A stretch of DNA of 64,000 nucleotides from Fontimonas thermophila (GCF_900113085.1 NZ_FOOC01000008.1:1-64000); one strand, 5' to 3'. Positions 46,254 through 56,428 are shown, numbered from the stretch's first letter. Program-made: numbers and translations. The notes: generated from the sequence alone by a model not told the origin.

Positions 46254-46802
46254 ATGAGCGCGGATTTGAGGGCCCTGCGTGGCGATCCTTTCGAGCAATT
46301 GCTGGCGCTCGAGGCCCGTCTGCGCGCGGCGCGCATGGACGCTGCCGCCGGCGAGGCACAGAGCTGGACGGGCCTGGGGTTCCGTCTCGGTCAGACCTGG
46401 CTGGTGGCCCCGCGCGACGACGTGCGTGAAGTGATCCCGCCGCCGTCGACCACGCGGGTGCCCAACGCGCGCGGCTGGATGCGTGGTCTGGCCAACGTTC
46501 GCGGCGAGCTGCTCGCGATCGTCGATCTGCCGGCGCTACTCGGATTGCCGCAGGCCGAGCATCAACGCATGCAGCGCGTGCTCGTGCTCAATTCCAGGCG
46601 CAACCCGGTCGGCATGCTGGTCGACGAAGTCGCCGGCTACCGTCAATTCACACCGGGAGAGCAGCGCGCCGAGATGGCCACACAGGCGGGGCCATTTACG
46701 CCCTTCCTGCTGGGCGCCTTTGTGCGCGAAGGCCAGCCTTGGCTCGTGTTTTCGCTGCACAAGCTGGTGCAGGATGAATCTTTCCGCTCGGCCGCGCTAT
46801 GA
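46254..46802 (+). CDS. pilI: CheW-like adaptor PilI
   Basis: A 182-residue CheW-domain protein. The core is FRLGQTWLVAPRDDVREVI, RGLANVRGELLAIVDLPALL and GMLVDEVAGYRQF. It couples receptor PilJ to kinase ChpA. ATG 46254 follows GGGGAGA and gives a normal PilI N-terminus; an upstream ATG at 46188 would overlap pilG. The stop overlaps the chpA start (ATGA). Confidence 0.91.
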   Translation: MSADLRALRGDPFEQLLALEARLRAARMDAAAGEAQSWTGLGFRLGQTWLVAPRDDVREVIPPPSTTRVPNARGWMRGLANVRGELLAIVDLPALLGLPQAEHQRMQRVLVLNSRRNPVGMLVDEVAGYRQFTPGEQRAEMATQAGPFTPFLLGAFVREGQPWLVFSLHKLVQDESFRSAAL

Positions 46803-49800
46803 ATGCACGACTTCGTCCGCAGCTGATCGCAGGCATCCACTGGGTGCGCGGCGAACTCGAACAGAGCATCGCCCGCGCACGCACGCTGATCGACCATTAC
46901 GCCGAGACGGGCACCGATCCATTGCAGTTGCAGCAAGCGTATGTCGAGCTGCATCAGGTCCGCGGCACTGCGGTGATGATCCAGTGCTACGGTCTTGCGA
47001 TCGCCGCCGGCGAGATGGCGGCCGCTCTCCAGGACCTGAGCCAGAACCGCATTGCCGAGCCACAGCCGCTGTACTCGGCATTGCTCGGCGCGACGATCCA
47101 GCTCAGCGACTATGTGCAGGCACTCGCCGAGGGCACTACCGACTGCGTGCTGGTGCTGCAGCCGACGATCAACGAGCTGCGTCTGGCCCGCGGCCAGCCG
47201 GTGCTGACGGAAGCCGAATTGTTCGTCCTGCAGATGCAGGGTCTGGACAAGCGGCTGCCCGCGCCTGGCGCGCCGGTTGCCAGCGTTAGCGAAGGCATCC
47301 AGAGAGAGGCACGCCGGCTGCTGGCGACCTTCCAGGCTTCTCTGCTGGCCTGGATTCGCGGCGGGGCCGATGCCAAGACCGGCGCCGCGCGCGTCGGCAA
47401 GATCGCTGAACTGATCGCGCAGCAGGCCACCGATGCCGCGGTGCACCAGCTCTGGCGCATCGCCGCCGCGGCCATCGAGGCTTATCTCGGCCGCGGCATC
47501 CGCGATGCGCTGGAACTCATGCGCTTGTTCGGACGGCTGGGTGTGCAGCTCAAGCTGCTGGCCACGTCGGGTGAATCCGCGGCTGCTGCGCAGATGGGCG
47601 ATCTGCCCCTGCAGCTGTTGTTCTTCGTGGGGCGTTCGACCAGCCGCGGCACGCGGGTACAGGCACTGCGCACGGCTTTCGATCTGGATCATCAGCTGCC
47701 CGACCCGGCGACGCTGGATCAGTTGCGCCGCCGCATCCATGGCCCCAATACCGCGCTGCTGGTCAAGGTGGCCGAGGAGATTCGTGCCGAATTCGCACGG
47801 GTCAAGGACCAGATCGATCTGATCGTACGCACCGGTAGCGGCGATGGTGCGGCGACCGTCGCCGGGCTCAAGCGGATCGCTGACACGCTGTCGGCCTTGG
47901 GGCTTGGCCGCCTGCACCAGGTCATCGTCAACCAGTCGCGGATGCTCGCCGGCGGCGAGGCGCAGGGGAGTATCGACGCATCGGTGTGGATGGATCTCGC
48001 GACCTCGATTCTGCGCGTCGAGAACGACCTCGAGGATGCCCTGTTCAGACAGATGCAGCATGCCGACGATCCGGCGGCGCTGGACATCTCCACCGACGTT
48101 CCCGCTTCGCGCGATCTCGCCGAGGGCCGCGAGGCGCTCTACCGTGAGTTCTTGGTCAACCTCGCGCGGGTGAAGACGGCCATCGATGCTTATCTCAAGA
48201 GCAGCGGAACGGCTGCGTTGCCCGATGCCGTGCTGCTGATCGACGAGATCGCCTCGGGTTTCGAGATGCTGTCGCAGGCGCGCGCGGCCGAGCTGATGCG
48301 GCGTCTGCGGCGGTTCGCTGCCGGGCGTTCGCTGGTTCGGCTGCGCGAGGATGCCGGGCGCGCCGAGCGCTTCGCCGATGCGGTCGCAGCCGTCGAGTAC
48401 TACATCGAGTCGGTGCGTTCGGCGCTGCCGGGTGCCGATGCCATTCTCGACGATCTGACCCGCGCCCTCGACGCGCTCGAAGCGGGGCTGGAGGCCGGCG
48501 AACCCGAGACGGTGGCTCCCCCGCCAGCGGCGGTCTCCGAGCCAGCGCTGACTGCGACCGCATCGCCTGCCGCGGCGGCCGCCGGGGAGGATCCCGAAAT
48601 CCGCGAGATCTTCCTCGAGGAGGCAGCCGAGGTGCAGGCCACGGCGCGCAATGCTTTTGCCGCCTGGAGCCGCGATCCGCAGAACCGCGACGCGTTGACC
48701 ACCTTGCGCCGTGCCTTCCATACGCTCAAGGGCAGCGGTCGCACGGTCGGTGCGACCGAGATCGGCGAGTTTGGCTGGGCGATCGAGAACATGCTCAATA
48801 AATGTCTCGACGGTTCGGTGACGATCAGCCCCGGCATCGTCGAGACCGTGGGCCGTGCGCTGGCGCTGCTGCCCGCCCTCGTCGAGGCGTTCCGCACACA
48901 CGCGCCGTCGCCCGCCGATGCGGCCAGTGTCGCCGAACATGCACGCGAATACGCCGCCGGGCGGACGCCGGGTGCCGAACCCGAAGCGGACATGGTGCAG
49001 GTGTTCCGCGACGACGCCAACGAAAAACTCGCCAGCGTGGCGGCGTGGCTCGACGAGCATACGCAAGAGGGTGAGGTCGCGCCGGATGCCGGTATCGTCC
49101 GTGCCTTCCACACGATACGCGGCGCGGCCCGCATCGTCGAAGCCTCGGCATTGAGCGAGCTCGCCGGGGCGCTGGAAACCTATCTGGATCATCTGGCCGA
49201 GGCGCGGCTGCGTTTTGATGCCGACAGCCTGCAATTGCTGCGCGAGAGCACCGCCACCCTGCGTGCATGGATTGCCGAGGTCGGTACTCCTGCGGTCGCA
49301 CGGCAGGATGCTGCGCCCTGGCTGGCGCGCATCGAGACCTTGCGCAGCAGTGTGCTGCCGGAAGGCGCGGCCCAGGCCAGCGCCGAACGCGAGCTCCACG
49401 AGATTTTTGCCGGCGAGGCGTTCGACCTCGTCGCCAAGATCGAGGATCAGCTGCGCGGCTGGGCGCAGGCACCAGACAACGTACGGGCCGCTGCGGAGCT
49501 CAAGCTACTGAGCCACACCTTGCTCGGTGCCGCGCAGATGTCCGGATGTAGCGGCATCGCCGAAGTGGCGCGCGCGCTGCACCGCGCCTTCGACGGCGCG
49601 GCACAGCGTGCGCTGGTGCCCGAAGCGGAGGCATTTACGCAGCTGCTCGCGGTCTGTGAGGGGCTCTACCAATACCTCGACCGTTTCCGCGAGGGCCGTC
49701 TGCAGGGGGACGACGACGGCTGGGCAGCGCGTGTCGAGGCTCTGGACTGGGCGATGTCGCTGCCGGCATTCGCCGCGGCTGCACCTGCGGTAGCCGCCCC

Positions 49801-52800
49801 GCCGCCGCAATCCGAGTCCATCGAACTGACTTTCGATGCGCTGCAACTGGACGCGCCGCCCGCGGTATCGGCATCGACCGATCCGCTGCAGTCTGCCCCC
49901 GCTTTGGAGGCCGTCGTACCGCCGCCGCTCGCATCCGGTGATGCGGAACCGCTGCCGGAGCGGACGATCGGATTGGCCGAGGAGAGCATCGAGATTCCGC
50001 CGGTCGAGTCGCCGGAGATGGCGACCGACGGAGTCGATGCCGAGCTGCTCACGGTGTTCCTGACCGAGGCCGAGGAGTTGCTGGAGAGCCTGGATCAGAG
50101 CAGCGCGGCGCTGGAGCGCGATCCGCACAATCTTGCCCTGCTCGCCGAGATCAAGCGGTTGCTGCACACCTTCAAGGGCAGTGCCCGGGTCACCGGGTTG
50201 CGTACGATCGCCGAGGTTGCCCACCGGCTCGAAACCCTATTCGAAAACCTCGAGGCCGGCCGTGTGCCGCCGGGCACGCATTTCTTCGCACGTGTACAGA
50301 ACGCGCTCGACGGTTTGCAACTGGCGCTCGATGACATCAAGCGTGGGGTCATTCCCGAGCCACTGGCATTGCTCGATGAGCTGGCGCTGCCGCTCGCCGC
50401 CGAACCGGCGGTGCCGGCCGCTGCACCGCCGGCGCCGCAGGCACGGCCAGAACCGGCGCGCGCGTTGCCGGAAGGTCTCGACCTTGAACTGGCCCAGACT
50501 TTCGCCGGCGAAGCCGAAGAATTGATGGACATCCTGGAGTCCGCACTGCAGCGCTGGCAGGCCCTGCCGGGTGATTTCACGCCCGCGCGCGACATGCTGC
50601 GCGCCCTGCATACCTACAAAGGGGGCGCGCGCATGGCCGGGCTCGTCGCGATGGGCGACGCCGCGCACGAACTGGAGTCGCTGATCGAGGGTCTGGAGTA
50701 CGCCGGCGAGCTGGATGCCGGTGCCCTGCGCGTGGTGGCTGCGGCCGTGGCGGAGCTGCGCACGCTCACCGACCGGCTGCAGCGTGGCGAATACGACACC
50801 CTCGTCGATGCGGCTCACGAAGTGCAGGCCGACGAACGATCACCCGCGCCAGTGCTTACGTCCGTCACAGCCGGTGCAGATGCGCCAAGGCAGATCAGTC
50901 GCGCGCAGCCGGAGTCTGTGCCCGTGCCCGTCGAGCCTGCGTCACCGCCGGCCGGCGTCTGGGATCCCTTGCTGTTCTGGCGGCCCGAGCAGGAGGAAGA
51001 AGGGCTGGCTGCGCAGCGCCGCGAAACCGCGCGCGTGCCGGTCGAAGTCCTCGACCGCCTGCTCAACGAGGCGGGCGAGATTTCGATCTACCGTTCGCGT
51101 ATCGAGGAGCACAACACCGCGATCCAGGCCCAGCTCGAAGACATGGCGCAGGCGATTCAGCGTGTGCGCGACCAGCTGCGTCAGCTCGACATCGAGACCG
51201 AGGCGCAGATCGCCGCCCGCGGTTTTCATCAAACCGAGGGAGCCGACCGTTACGCCGGCGAATTCGATCCGCTGGAGATGGATCGCTATACGCGTATGCA
51301 GGAGTTGTCGCGTGCGCTCTCGGAATCGATCGGCGACCTCGCCGCCGTGCACGCGTCGATCGACCAGCTCGCCAGCGAGCAGACGACGATCCTGTTGCAG
51401 CAGGGCCGTGTCAACACCGAGGTGCAGCAGGGCTTGATGCGTACGCTGATGGTGCCTTTCTCGCGCCAGGTGGCGCGCCTGCAGCGGGTCGTCCAGCAGA
51501 CGGCGATGGAGCACGGCAAACGCGTCGACATCGTTTTCGATGGTGTCGAGGCCGAGCTCGACCGCAACGTGCTCGAGCGCATGACCGCTCCGCTGGAGCA
51601 TCTGCTGCGCAACGCGGTGATACATGGGATCGAGCCGCCGGCACAGCGCGAGGCCGCCGGCAAGCCGGCGAACGGGCGGCTGACGTTACGGTTGTGGCGT
51701 GAGGGCAGTCAGTTGTTCATCGAGCTGGCCGACGATGGTCGCGGGCTCGACCTCGCCGCAATCCGCGAGACCGCGATCCGCCGCGGTTTGATGCCCGCCG
51801 ATGCCGAGATCACGGACGACGAGGCAGCGCAGTTCATTTTCGTTCCTGGGTTCTCGACCGCACGGCAGCTCACCCAGGATGCCGGTCGCGGCGTCGGCAT
51901 GGACGTCGTCGCCGCCGAGGTCAAGCAGCTCGGCGGCAATATCGAGCTGGCATCGGAAACCGGCAAGGGGGCGCGGTTCAAGCTGCGCCTGCCGCTGACC
52001 CTGGCGATGTCGCAGTCGCTGCTGGTCGGCGTCGGGCACGAACTGTATGCGGCACCGCTGGCGAGCATCGAGGGCATCACCCGCGTGCCGCGCGAGCGGC
52101 TCGACGCCTATCTCGCCGACGACGGACCGGAGCTCGAATACGCGGATCAGCACTATCGCGTGCACCATCTGGCGGATCTCGTCGGTCTGCCACGGGAGGG
52201 CAGCGGTGACGGCAGGACCGCCCATGCGCTGCTGGTGCGCATGCCCGAGAGTATCGGCGGCGAGATCAGGCGCGTTGCCGTCATCGTCGATCAGCTGATC
52301 GGCAGCCGACAGATCGTATCCAAGGCAGTCGGGCCGCAGATCAGCACGATTCCCGGCATCACCGGCGCGACCATTCTCGCCGACGGCCGCGTCGTGCTCA
52401 TCCTCGACATCGCCACGCTGGTTCAGGACCGCACGCGTCGCGCCCTGCGGACCCAGGTGATGTCGGCGCAGGGGGAGCCACTCGCCGAGGCCCAGCGCAC
52501 GCTGATCATGGTCGTCGACGACTCGATCACAATCCGCCGTGTCACCGAACGTCTGCTCGCCAAGCATGGCTACGCCGTGATCACGGCCAAGGACGGCCTC
52601 GATGCGATGGCGCAGCTGCAGACCGAGCGCCCGGATGCGATCCTGCTCGACATCGAGATGCCGCGCGCCGATGGTTTCGAGGTGGCGACCTTCGTGCGCA
52701 ACAGCGCACCGATCGCACGCACGCCGATTCTGATGATCACCTCGCGTTCCGGCGACAAGCATCGCGAGCGCGCCGCCGCGATCGGCGTCGACCGTTACCT

Positions 52801-52870
52801 GATCAAGCCTTATCAGGAGGACCAGTTGCTCGGTGAACTGAGCGCCGTCCTTGAGGAGCGTCGGGCATGA
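46799..52870 (+). CDS. chpA: Hybrid chemotaxis kinase ChpA (PilL) of type IV pili
   Basis: A 2023-residue CheA-type hybrid kinase, shorter than the about 2470 residues of Pseudomonas ChpA. Six His-bearing HPt-like motifs are visible: H52 (HQVRGTA), H641 (HTLKGSG), H771 (HTIRGAA), H906 (HTLLGAA), H1123 (HTFKGSA) and H1271 (HTYKGGA); 641, 1123 and 1271 have the canonical Lys-Gly. Ala/Pro-rich linkers join them. The kinase core starts near 1408, with N-box HLLRNAVIHGIE near 1600 and G-boxes DDGRGLD and GRGVGMDVV. A CheW domain (about 1739-1880) and a C-terminal receiver (from 1901, phospho-Asp 1951) follow. It phosphorylates PilG and PilH. Confidence 0.95.
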   Translation: MNARLRPQLIAGIHWVRGELEQSIARARTLIDHYAETGTDPLQLQQAYVELHQVRGTAVMIQCYGLAIAAGEMAAALQDLSQNRIAEPQPLYSALLGATIQLSDYVQALAEGTTDCVLVLQPTINELRLARGQPVLTEAELFVLQMQGLDKRLPAPGAPVASVSEGIQREARRLLATFQASLLAWIRGGADAKTGAARVGKIAELIAQQATDAAVHQLWRIAAAAIEAYLGRGIRDALELMRLFGRLGVQLKLLATSGESAAAAQMGDLPLQLLFFVGRSTSRGTRVQALRTAFDLDHQLPDPATLDQLRRRIHGPNTALLVKVAEEIRAEFARVKDQIDLIVRTGSGDGAATVAGLKRIADTLSALGLGRLHQVIVNQSRMLAGGEAQGSIDASVWMDLATSILRVENDLEDALFRQMQHADDPAALDISTDVPASRDLAEGREALYREFLVNLARVKTAIDAYLKSSGTAALPDAVLLIDEIASGFEMLSQARAAELMRRLRRFAAGRSLVRLREDAGRAERFADAVAAVEYYIESVRSALPGADAILDDLTRALDALEAGLEAGEPETVAPPPAAVSEPALTATASPAAAAAGEDPEIREIFLEEAAEVQATARNAFAAWSRDPQNRDALTTLRRAFHTLKGSGRTVGATEIGEFGWAIENMLNKCLDGSVTISPGIVETVGRALALLPALVEAFRTHAPSPADAASVAEHAREYAAGRTPGAEPEADMVQVFRDDANEKLASVAAWLDEHTQEGEVAPDAGIVRAFHTIRGAARIVEASALSELAGALETYLDHLAEARLRFDADSLQLLRESTATLRAWIAEVGTPAVARQDAAPWLARIETLRSSVLPEGAAQASAERELHEIFAGEAFDLVAKIEDQLRGWAQAPDNVRAAAELKLLSHTLLGAAQMSGCSGIAEVARALHRAFDGAAQRALVPEAEAFTQLLAVCEGLYQYLDRFREGRLQGDDDGWAARVEALDWAMSLPAFAAAAPAVAAPPPQSESIELTFDALQLDAPPAVSASTDPLQSAPALEAVVPPPLASGDAEPLPERTIGLAEESIEIPPVESPEMATDGVDAELLTVFLTEAEELLESLDQSSAALERDPHNLALLAEIKRLLHTFKGSARVTGLRTIAEVAHRLETLFENLEAGRVPPGTHFFARVQNALDGLQLALDDIKRGVIPEPLALLDELALPLAAEPAVPAAAPPAPQARPEPARALPEGLDLELAQTFAGEAEELMDILESALQRWQALPGDFTPARDMLRALHTYKGGARMAGLVAMGDAAHELESLIEGLEYAGELDAGALRVVAAAVAELRTLTDRLQRGEYDTLVDAAHEVQADERSPAPVLTSVTAGADAPRQISRAQPESVPVPVEPASPPAGVWDPLLFWRPEQEEEGLAAQRRETARVPVEVLDRLLNEAGEISIYRSRIEEHNTAIQAQLEDMAQAIQRVRDQLRQLDIETEAQIAARGFHQTEGADRYAGEFDPLEMDRYTRMQELSRALSESIGDLAAVHASIDQLASEQTTILLQQGRVNTEVQQGLMRTLMVPFSRQVARLQRVVQQTAMEHGKRVDIVFDGVEAELDRNVLERMTAPLEHLLRNAVIHGIEPPAQREAAGKPANGRLTLRLWREGSQLFIELADDGRGLDLAAIRETAIRRGLMPADAEITDDEAAQFIFVPGFSTARQLTQDAGRGVGMDVVAAEVKQLGGNIELASETGKGARFKLRLPLTLAMSQSLLVGVGHELYAAPLASIEGITRVPRERLDAYLADDGPELEYADQHYRVHHLADLVGLPREGSGDGRTAHALLVRMPESIGGEIRRVAVIVDQLIGSRQIVSKAVGPQISTIPGITGATILADGRVVLILDIATLVQDRTRRALRTQVMSAQGEPLAEAQRTLIMVVDDSITIRRVTERLLAKHGYAVITAKDGLDAMAQLQTERPDAILLDIEMPRADGFEVATFVRNSAPIARTPILMITSRSGDKHRERAAAIGVDRYLIKPYQEDQLLGELSAVLEERRA

Positions 52871-53328
52871 ACCGGGAGCAGGTGTACGCCGTGTTGATGG
52901 CGCTGCACGAGGACGTGTTGCTGTTGCCCAATGCTGCGGTCGCCGAGGTGCTGGCGCGCGATGCGCTGCAGCGTGGCGATCGCGGCCATGAATGGCTGCT
53001 CGGGCACTGCGAATGGAACAACCGGCGTGTGCCGGTGGTCCGCTTCGAGGTTCTCAACGGCGGTCGTGACGCCGGCGATCCGCGTCGCGAGCGGATTGTC
53101 GTGCTCAATTCCGTGGGCCGGCATCTGCCATCCGGACAGCTGGCCATCGTCACCCAGGGTTATCCCCACCTGGTCACGCTCAATCGCGCAGCCATGCAGC
53201 CGGTCGAGCTCGACGCTGCGGACCGCAGCGACCTCGTGCTCTCGCGCGTGCGCATCGCCAATCAGGTCGCGCTGATTCCCGATCTCGAAACGCTCGAAGC
53301 CGAGATCGCGCACGCCCAGCGGGCTTGA
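52867..53328 (+). CDS. chpC: CheW-like protein, ChpC-type
   Basis: A 153-residue single CheW-like domain, overlapping chpA by 4 bases. [19 protein letters not shown] and [17 protein letters not shown] match the CheW beta-barrel. In Pseudomonas a second CheW protein, ChpC, is encoded after chpA and links extra inputs to the kinase; position and size agree. The methyltransferase PilK and methylesterase ChpB are absent from the window. Confidence 0.8.
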   Translation: MNREQVYAVLMALHEDVLLLPNAAVAEVLARDALQRGDRGHEWLLGHCEWNNRRVPVVRFEVLNGGRDAGDPRRERIVVLNSVGRHLPSGQLAIVTQGYPHLVTLNRAAMQPVELDAADRSDLVLSRVRIANQVALIPDLETLEAEIAHAQRA

Positions 53329-53366
53329 TCCACGATTGCGCCGGTGCCGCGCAACGTTTCCCCGAC

Positions 53367-54323
53367 ATGAGCGTGCGCGACACATTCGGGACGGCGACGC
53401 CGGTGTTTTTCGCCGGAGTGTCGATCGCCGCCGCCATCACGACGATGCTGCTCAAGGCCCTGGCGTGGTGGCTGACCGGTTCGGTCGGTCTGCTGTCCGA
53501 CGCGCTGGAAAGCCTGGTGAATGTGAGCGCGGCCGCGGTGGCCCTGTGGATGCTGCGCATCGCCGCGCGGCCGCCGGACGATGAACACGCCTACGGACAC
53601 GGCAAGGCCGAATATTTCGCCAGCGGTTTCGAAGGCGCGATGATCGCCGTCGCGGCCGTCTCGATCATCTGGACGGCTGTGCCGCGCCTGCTCGATCCGC
53701 AGCCCTTGCAGCAAACCGGCATTGGGCTTGCCGTGTGTACCGTGGCTGCCCTGATCAATGCGGCGGTGGCGCGTGTGCTGCTCGCCGCTGGCCGCCGGCA
53801 CCGGTCGCTTGCGCTCGAGGCCGATGCACGCCATCTGCTGACCGATGTCTGGACCTCGGCAGGCGTGATCGCCGGTGTGGCGCTGGTGGCAGTCACCGGT
53901 TGGCTCGTGCTCGATCCGCTGCTGGCGCTCGCGGTGGCGGCCAACATTCTGTGGACCGGTTGGCGGCTGCTGCGCGAATCAGCGGCCGGGCTGATGGATG
54001 CCGCCTGGCCGCACGCCGAGCGCGCGCAACTGGAGGCGATCCTTCAGCGCTGGCGCGCCGAGGGTGTGGATTTCCATGCCGTGCGCACACGGCGCGCCGG
54101 CGCCCGCCATTTCGTGTCGTTCCATGTGCTCGTCCCCGGAGCCTGGAGCGTGCAGCGCGCGCATGATTTGGTCGAACGCATCGAGGCTGCGATCGCCGAC
54201 GAGCTTTCGCCGGTGAGCGTGTTGACCCACATCGAACCGATCGAAGATCCGGTCTCCCACGACGATGCGCATCTCGATCGCCCGGCGCCCGCCGGTGCTG
54301 CGTTCGACCGCACGCCACCGTGA
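53367..54323 (+). CDS. Cation diffusion facilitator family transporter
   Basis: A 318-residue CDF protein with six membrane helices and a C-terminal cytoplasmic domain. Family blocks are [33 protein letters not shown] and the HxxxD site in [12 protein letters not shown]. It exports a divalent metal such as zinc, iron or manganese; the metal is not decidable here. ATG 53367 is chosen; a TTG at 53325 would add residues without ribosome-site support. It is 38 bases after the CheW gene but unrelated in function. Confidence 0.9.
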   Translation: MSVRDTFGTATPVFFAGVSIAAAITTMLLKALAWWLTGSVGLLSDALESLVNVSAAAVALWMLRIAARPPDDEHAYGHGKAEYFASGFEGAMIAVAAVSIIWTAVPRLLDPQPLQQTGIGLAVCTVAALINAAVARVLLAAGRRHRSLALEADARHLLTDVWTSAGVIAGVALVAVTGWLVLDPLLALAVAANILWTGWRLLRESAAGLMDAAWPHAERAQLEAILQRWRAEGVDFHAVRTRRAGARHFVSFHVLVPGAWSVQRAHDLVERIEAAIADELSPVSVLTHIEPIEDPVSHDDAHLDRPAPAGAAFDRTPP

Positions 54324-54397
54324 ATGGGGCGCTTTGCGCTTCAAAACGGCGCTCTTGCCGGGGCGTGTGCCGCCGATCGTGCAACGGTCATGAAAAA

Positions 54398-54421
54398 GGC
54401 CGCGGGCGCAAGCCCGCGGCC
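54398..54421. terminator. Strong hairpin in the gap before the LuxR gene
   Basis: GGCCGCGGGC-GCAA-GCCCGCGGCC is a perfect 10-bp stem. A run of five A precedes it on the plus strand, so the T-run follows it on the minus strand, while the genes on both sides are plus-strand. The 214-base gap (54324-54537) also holds a smaller hairpin (AACGCC/GGCGTT, 54426-54445). It could still end transcription of the cation transporter as a stem without T-run. Confidence 0.55.
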
Positions 54422-54537
54422 CGGCAAACGCCCGTATGCAGGCGTTATCCCTCCCTCGCAGCTCGCCGGCGGTCCGATCCGCCAGGCGGGCGCGTGGTAT
54501 ACCTGCAGCGCGGATCGTCCGTCCCGGGAGCGCTGCA

Positions 54538-55497
54538 GTGAATGCAGGTCAGACGCAGAAGCAGAACATGCAGGATGTGGATCGCCTGATCCAGGCTTTC
54601 TACACGGCGGCATTCGAGCATCCATGGCAGGATTTCCGCCCGCACACGCTCCAGGCGCTGTGTCAGTGGAGTGGCGCGCGGGCAGCAGCCTGGTTGACCC
54701 GGAGCGTCAGCGATCTCCCCGGCGAATACGCGGCATGGCCGTCTGGCGTGGGCCCAGGGCGCGATGCCGTCGCCGGCATTCGCTTCGATTCCGGCGTGCG
54801 CGAGGTGGAGCTCGATCCGGTTCCGCCGCATTGGTGCCCGGCTGCGGAAACGACGGACGGCTGGGGGCTCGCGCTGGCGATCGCGCATCGCGACACACCG
54901 ATGCGCAGCGTATTCGCCCTGGTGTTCGGCTCTGCGCAGCGCCCGCCGCGCGAGCTTTTGCGCCGCGCCATTGGGCATCTTGCGCAAGCCGGTACGCTCG
55001 CGCTATTGCAGTTCATCCGGCGCGACGAGTGGTTGCAGACCCTCGGCCGATTCTCGCGCGGGTGTGCCGCGCTGATCGATGCGCATGGCGGGATTTATGT
55101 CGCAAGTCCGCGTTTCACCGAATTGATGCAGACCGAGCTCCGCAGCGGGGATCACGGCCGGCTGCCGTTTCCGCTGCCGGTCGATCTCGCGGCAGCGGTT
55201 GCGTCCGACTTTAGCGTCGGCGCGCTGCATTTCCGCATCCGCCGGGAGGGGGATCTTTATCTGCTGCATGCCCGCCGCCCCCACCCGCTCGACGTTTTGT
55301 CGCCGCGTGAGCGGGAAATCGCCGGTGCGCTGGCCGCCGGCAAGACGTTCAAGACCATCGCACGGGAGTGCGATATCGCGAGCAGTACCGTTGCCAATCA
55401 CGCCTCGCGGATTTACAAAAAACTCGGTATTTATCGGCGCGAGGAGCTCGTCGGCCTGCTACGCCGGTCGGCACCGCCACCGACCAAGACCGTATGA
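54538..55497 (+). CDS. LuxR-family transcriptional regulator
   Basis: A 319-residue protein with a C-terminal LuxR/FixJ HTH (about 250-305, LSPREREIAGALAAGKTFKTIA and IASSTVANHASRIYKKLGIY). The N-terminal 240 residues resemble no domain I can name: neither a receiver nor an evident acyl-homoserine-lactone pocket. GTG 54538 is chosen because GGGAG (54526-54530) precedes it; ATG 54568 is possible. It stands upstream of, and in the same direction as, an ABC exporter, which it may regulate. Confidence 0.8.
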   Translation: MNAGQTQKQNMQDVDRLIQAFYTAAFEHPWQDFRPHTLQALCQWSGARAAAWLTRSVSDLPGEYAAWPSGVGPGRDAVAGIRFDSGVREVELDPVPPHWCPAAETTDGWGLALAIAHRDTPMRSVFALVFGSAQRPPRELLRRAIGHLAQAGTLALLQFIRRDEWLQTLGRFSRGCAALIDAHGGIYVASPRFTELMQTELRSGDHGRLPFPLPVDLAAAVASDFSVGALHFRIRREGDLYLLHARRPHPLDVLSPREREIAGALAAGKTFKTIARECDIASSTVANHASRIYKKLGIYRREELVGLLRRSAPPPTKTV

Positions 55498-55543
55498 AGA
55501 GCCCGGCGCGCTTTTCTGGGCGCGCCTGCATCCGCGACAATGC

Positions 55544-56428
55544 ATGGCCATGGCCGCCATCCTCACCGTCCGCGATCTGCGCAAGCGCTATCCCAAGGTC
55601 GTCGCCGTCGATGGGGTGAGCTTCGAGGTCGAGGAGGGGATTTGCTTTAGCCTGCTCGGTCCAAATGGTGCCGGCAAAAGCACGACCGTGGAGATGCTCG
55701 AAGGCATCTTGCCGCCGAGTGCGGGCGAGATCCGGTTTCGTGGCCGTCCGCTCGATGCCACCTACCGTGAGCGCATCGGCATCCAGTTCCAGAACACCGC
55801 GCTGCAGGATTTCCTGACCGTGCGCGAGAATCTGCGCTTCTTCCGGGCGCTCTACCGGCACGGTGCCGATATCGACGAGTTGATCGAGGTCTGCCGTCTG
55901 CGCGAGTTTCTGGATCGCGACACCCGCAAGCTCTCGGGCGGGCAGCGTCAGCGTCTGTTGCTGGCGATCGCCCTGGTCAACGATCCCGAGCTGCTGTTCC
56001 TCGATGAGCCGACCACGGGTCTCGATCCACAGGCGCGGCGCAATTTCTGGGAGCTGGTGCGCAGCATCAAGGCACGCGGCAAGACCATCGTGCTGACGAC
56101 CCACTACATGGAGGAGGCATATCTGCTCAGCGACGACATCGCCATCATGGATCACGGGCGCATCATCGCGCGCGGTTCGCCGCAGCAGTTGCTGTCCGAG
56201 CATTTCGATGACAGCGTGCTCGAATTGCCGGTTAGCGCCGTCGCCGGTAAATCACTGGCGCTTCCGTTGCTGCAGCGCGGAGAATGGGTCGAGATCATCA
56301 CCGCCGACGTTGGCGCTGCCGTGCGCAGTCTGCTTGCCGCCGACGTGCCGCTCGACCGGCTGCGTATCCGGCCGCGCACGCTGGAGGATTTGTTCCTGCA
56401 GCTCACCGGCAGCGAGTTGCGCACATGA
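55544..56428 (+). CDS. ABC-2 type exporter, ATP-binding protein
   Basis: A 294-residue ABC ATPase: Walker A GPNGAGKSTTVE, signature LSGGQRQRLLLA, Walker B ELLFLDEPTTGLDP and the His switch in LTTHYMEEAY. A C-terminal accessory region (LRIRPRTLEDLFLQLTG) is typical of drug- or polysaccharide-type ABC-2 exporters. It overlaps the permease gene by 4 bases. ATGs at 55544 and 55550 are both possible starts. The substrate is unknown. Confidence 0.92.
   Translation: MAMAAILTVRDLRKRYPKVVAVDGVSFEVEEGICFSLLGPNGAGKSTTVEMLEGILPPSAGEIRFRGRPLDATYRERIGIQFQNTALQDFLTVRENLRFFRALYRHGADIDELIEVCRLREFLDRDTRKLSGGQRQRLLLAIALVNDPELLFLDEPTTGLDPQARRNFWELVRSIKARGKTIVLTTHYMEEAYLLSDDIAIMDHGRIIARGSPQQLLSEHFDDSVLELPVSAVAGKSLALPLLQRGEWVEIITADVGAAVRSLLAADVPLDRLRIRPRTLEDLFLQLTGSELRT

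Noticed and set aside
46643-49399. 918-codon open frame antisense to chpA
   Set aside because: It is the mirror frame of a GC-rich gene with clear HPt and kinase motifs; the antisense translation has no recognisable domain and no ribosome site.
54324-55214. 296-codon plus-strand frame overlapping the LuxR gene
   Set aside because: It is Arg/Ala-rich and out of frame with the clear LuxR HTH; it also begins before the hairpin gap.
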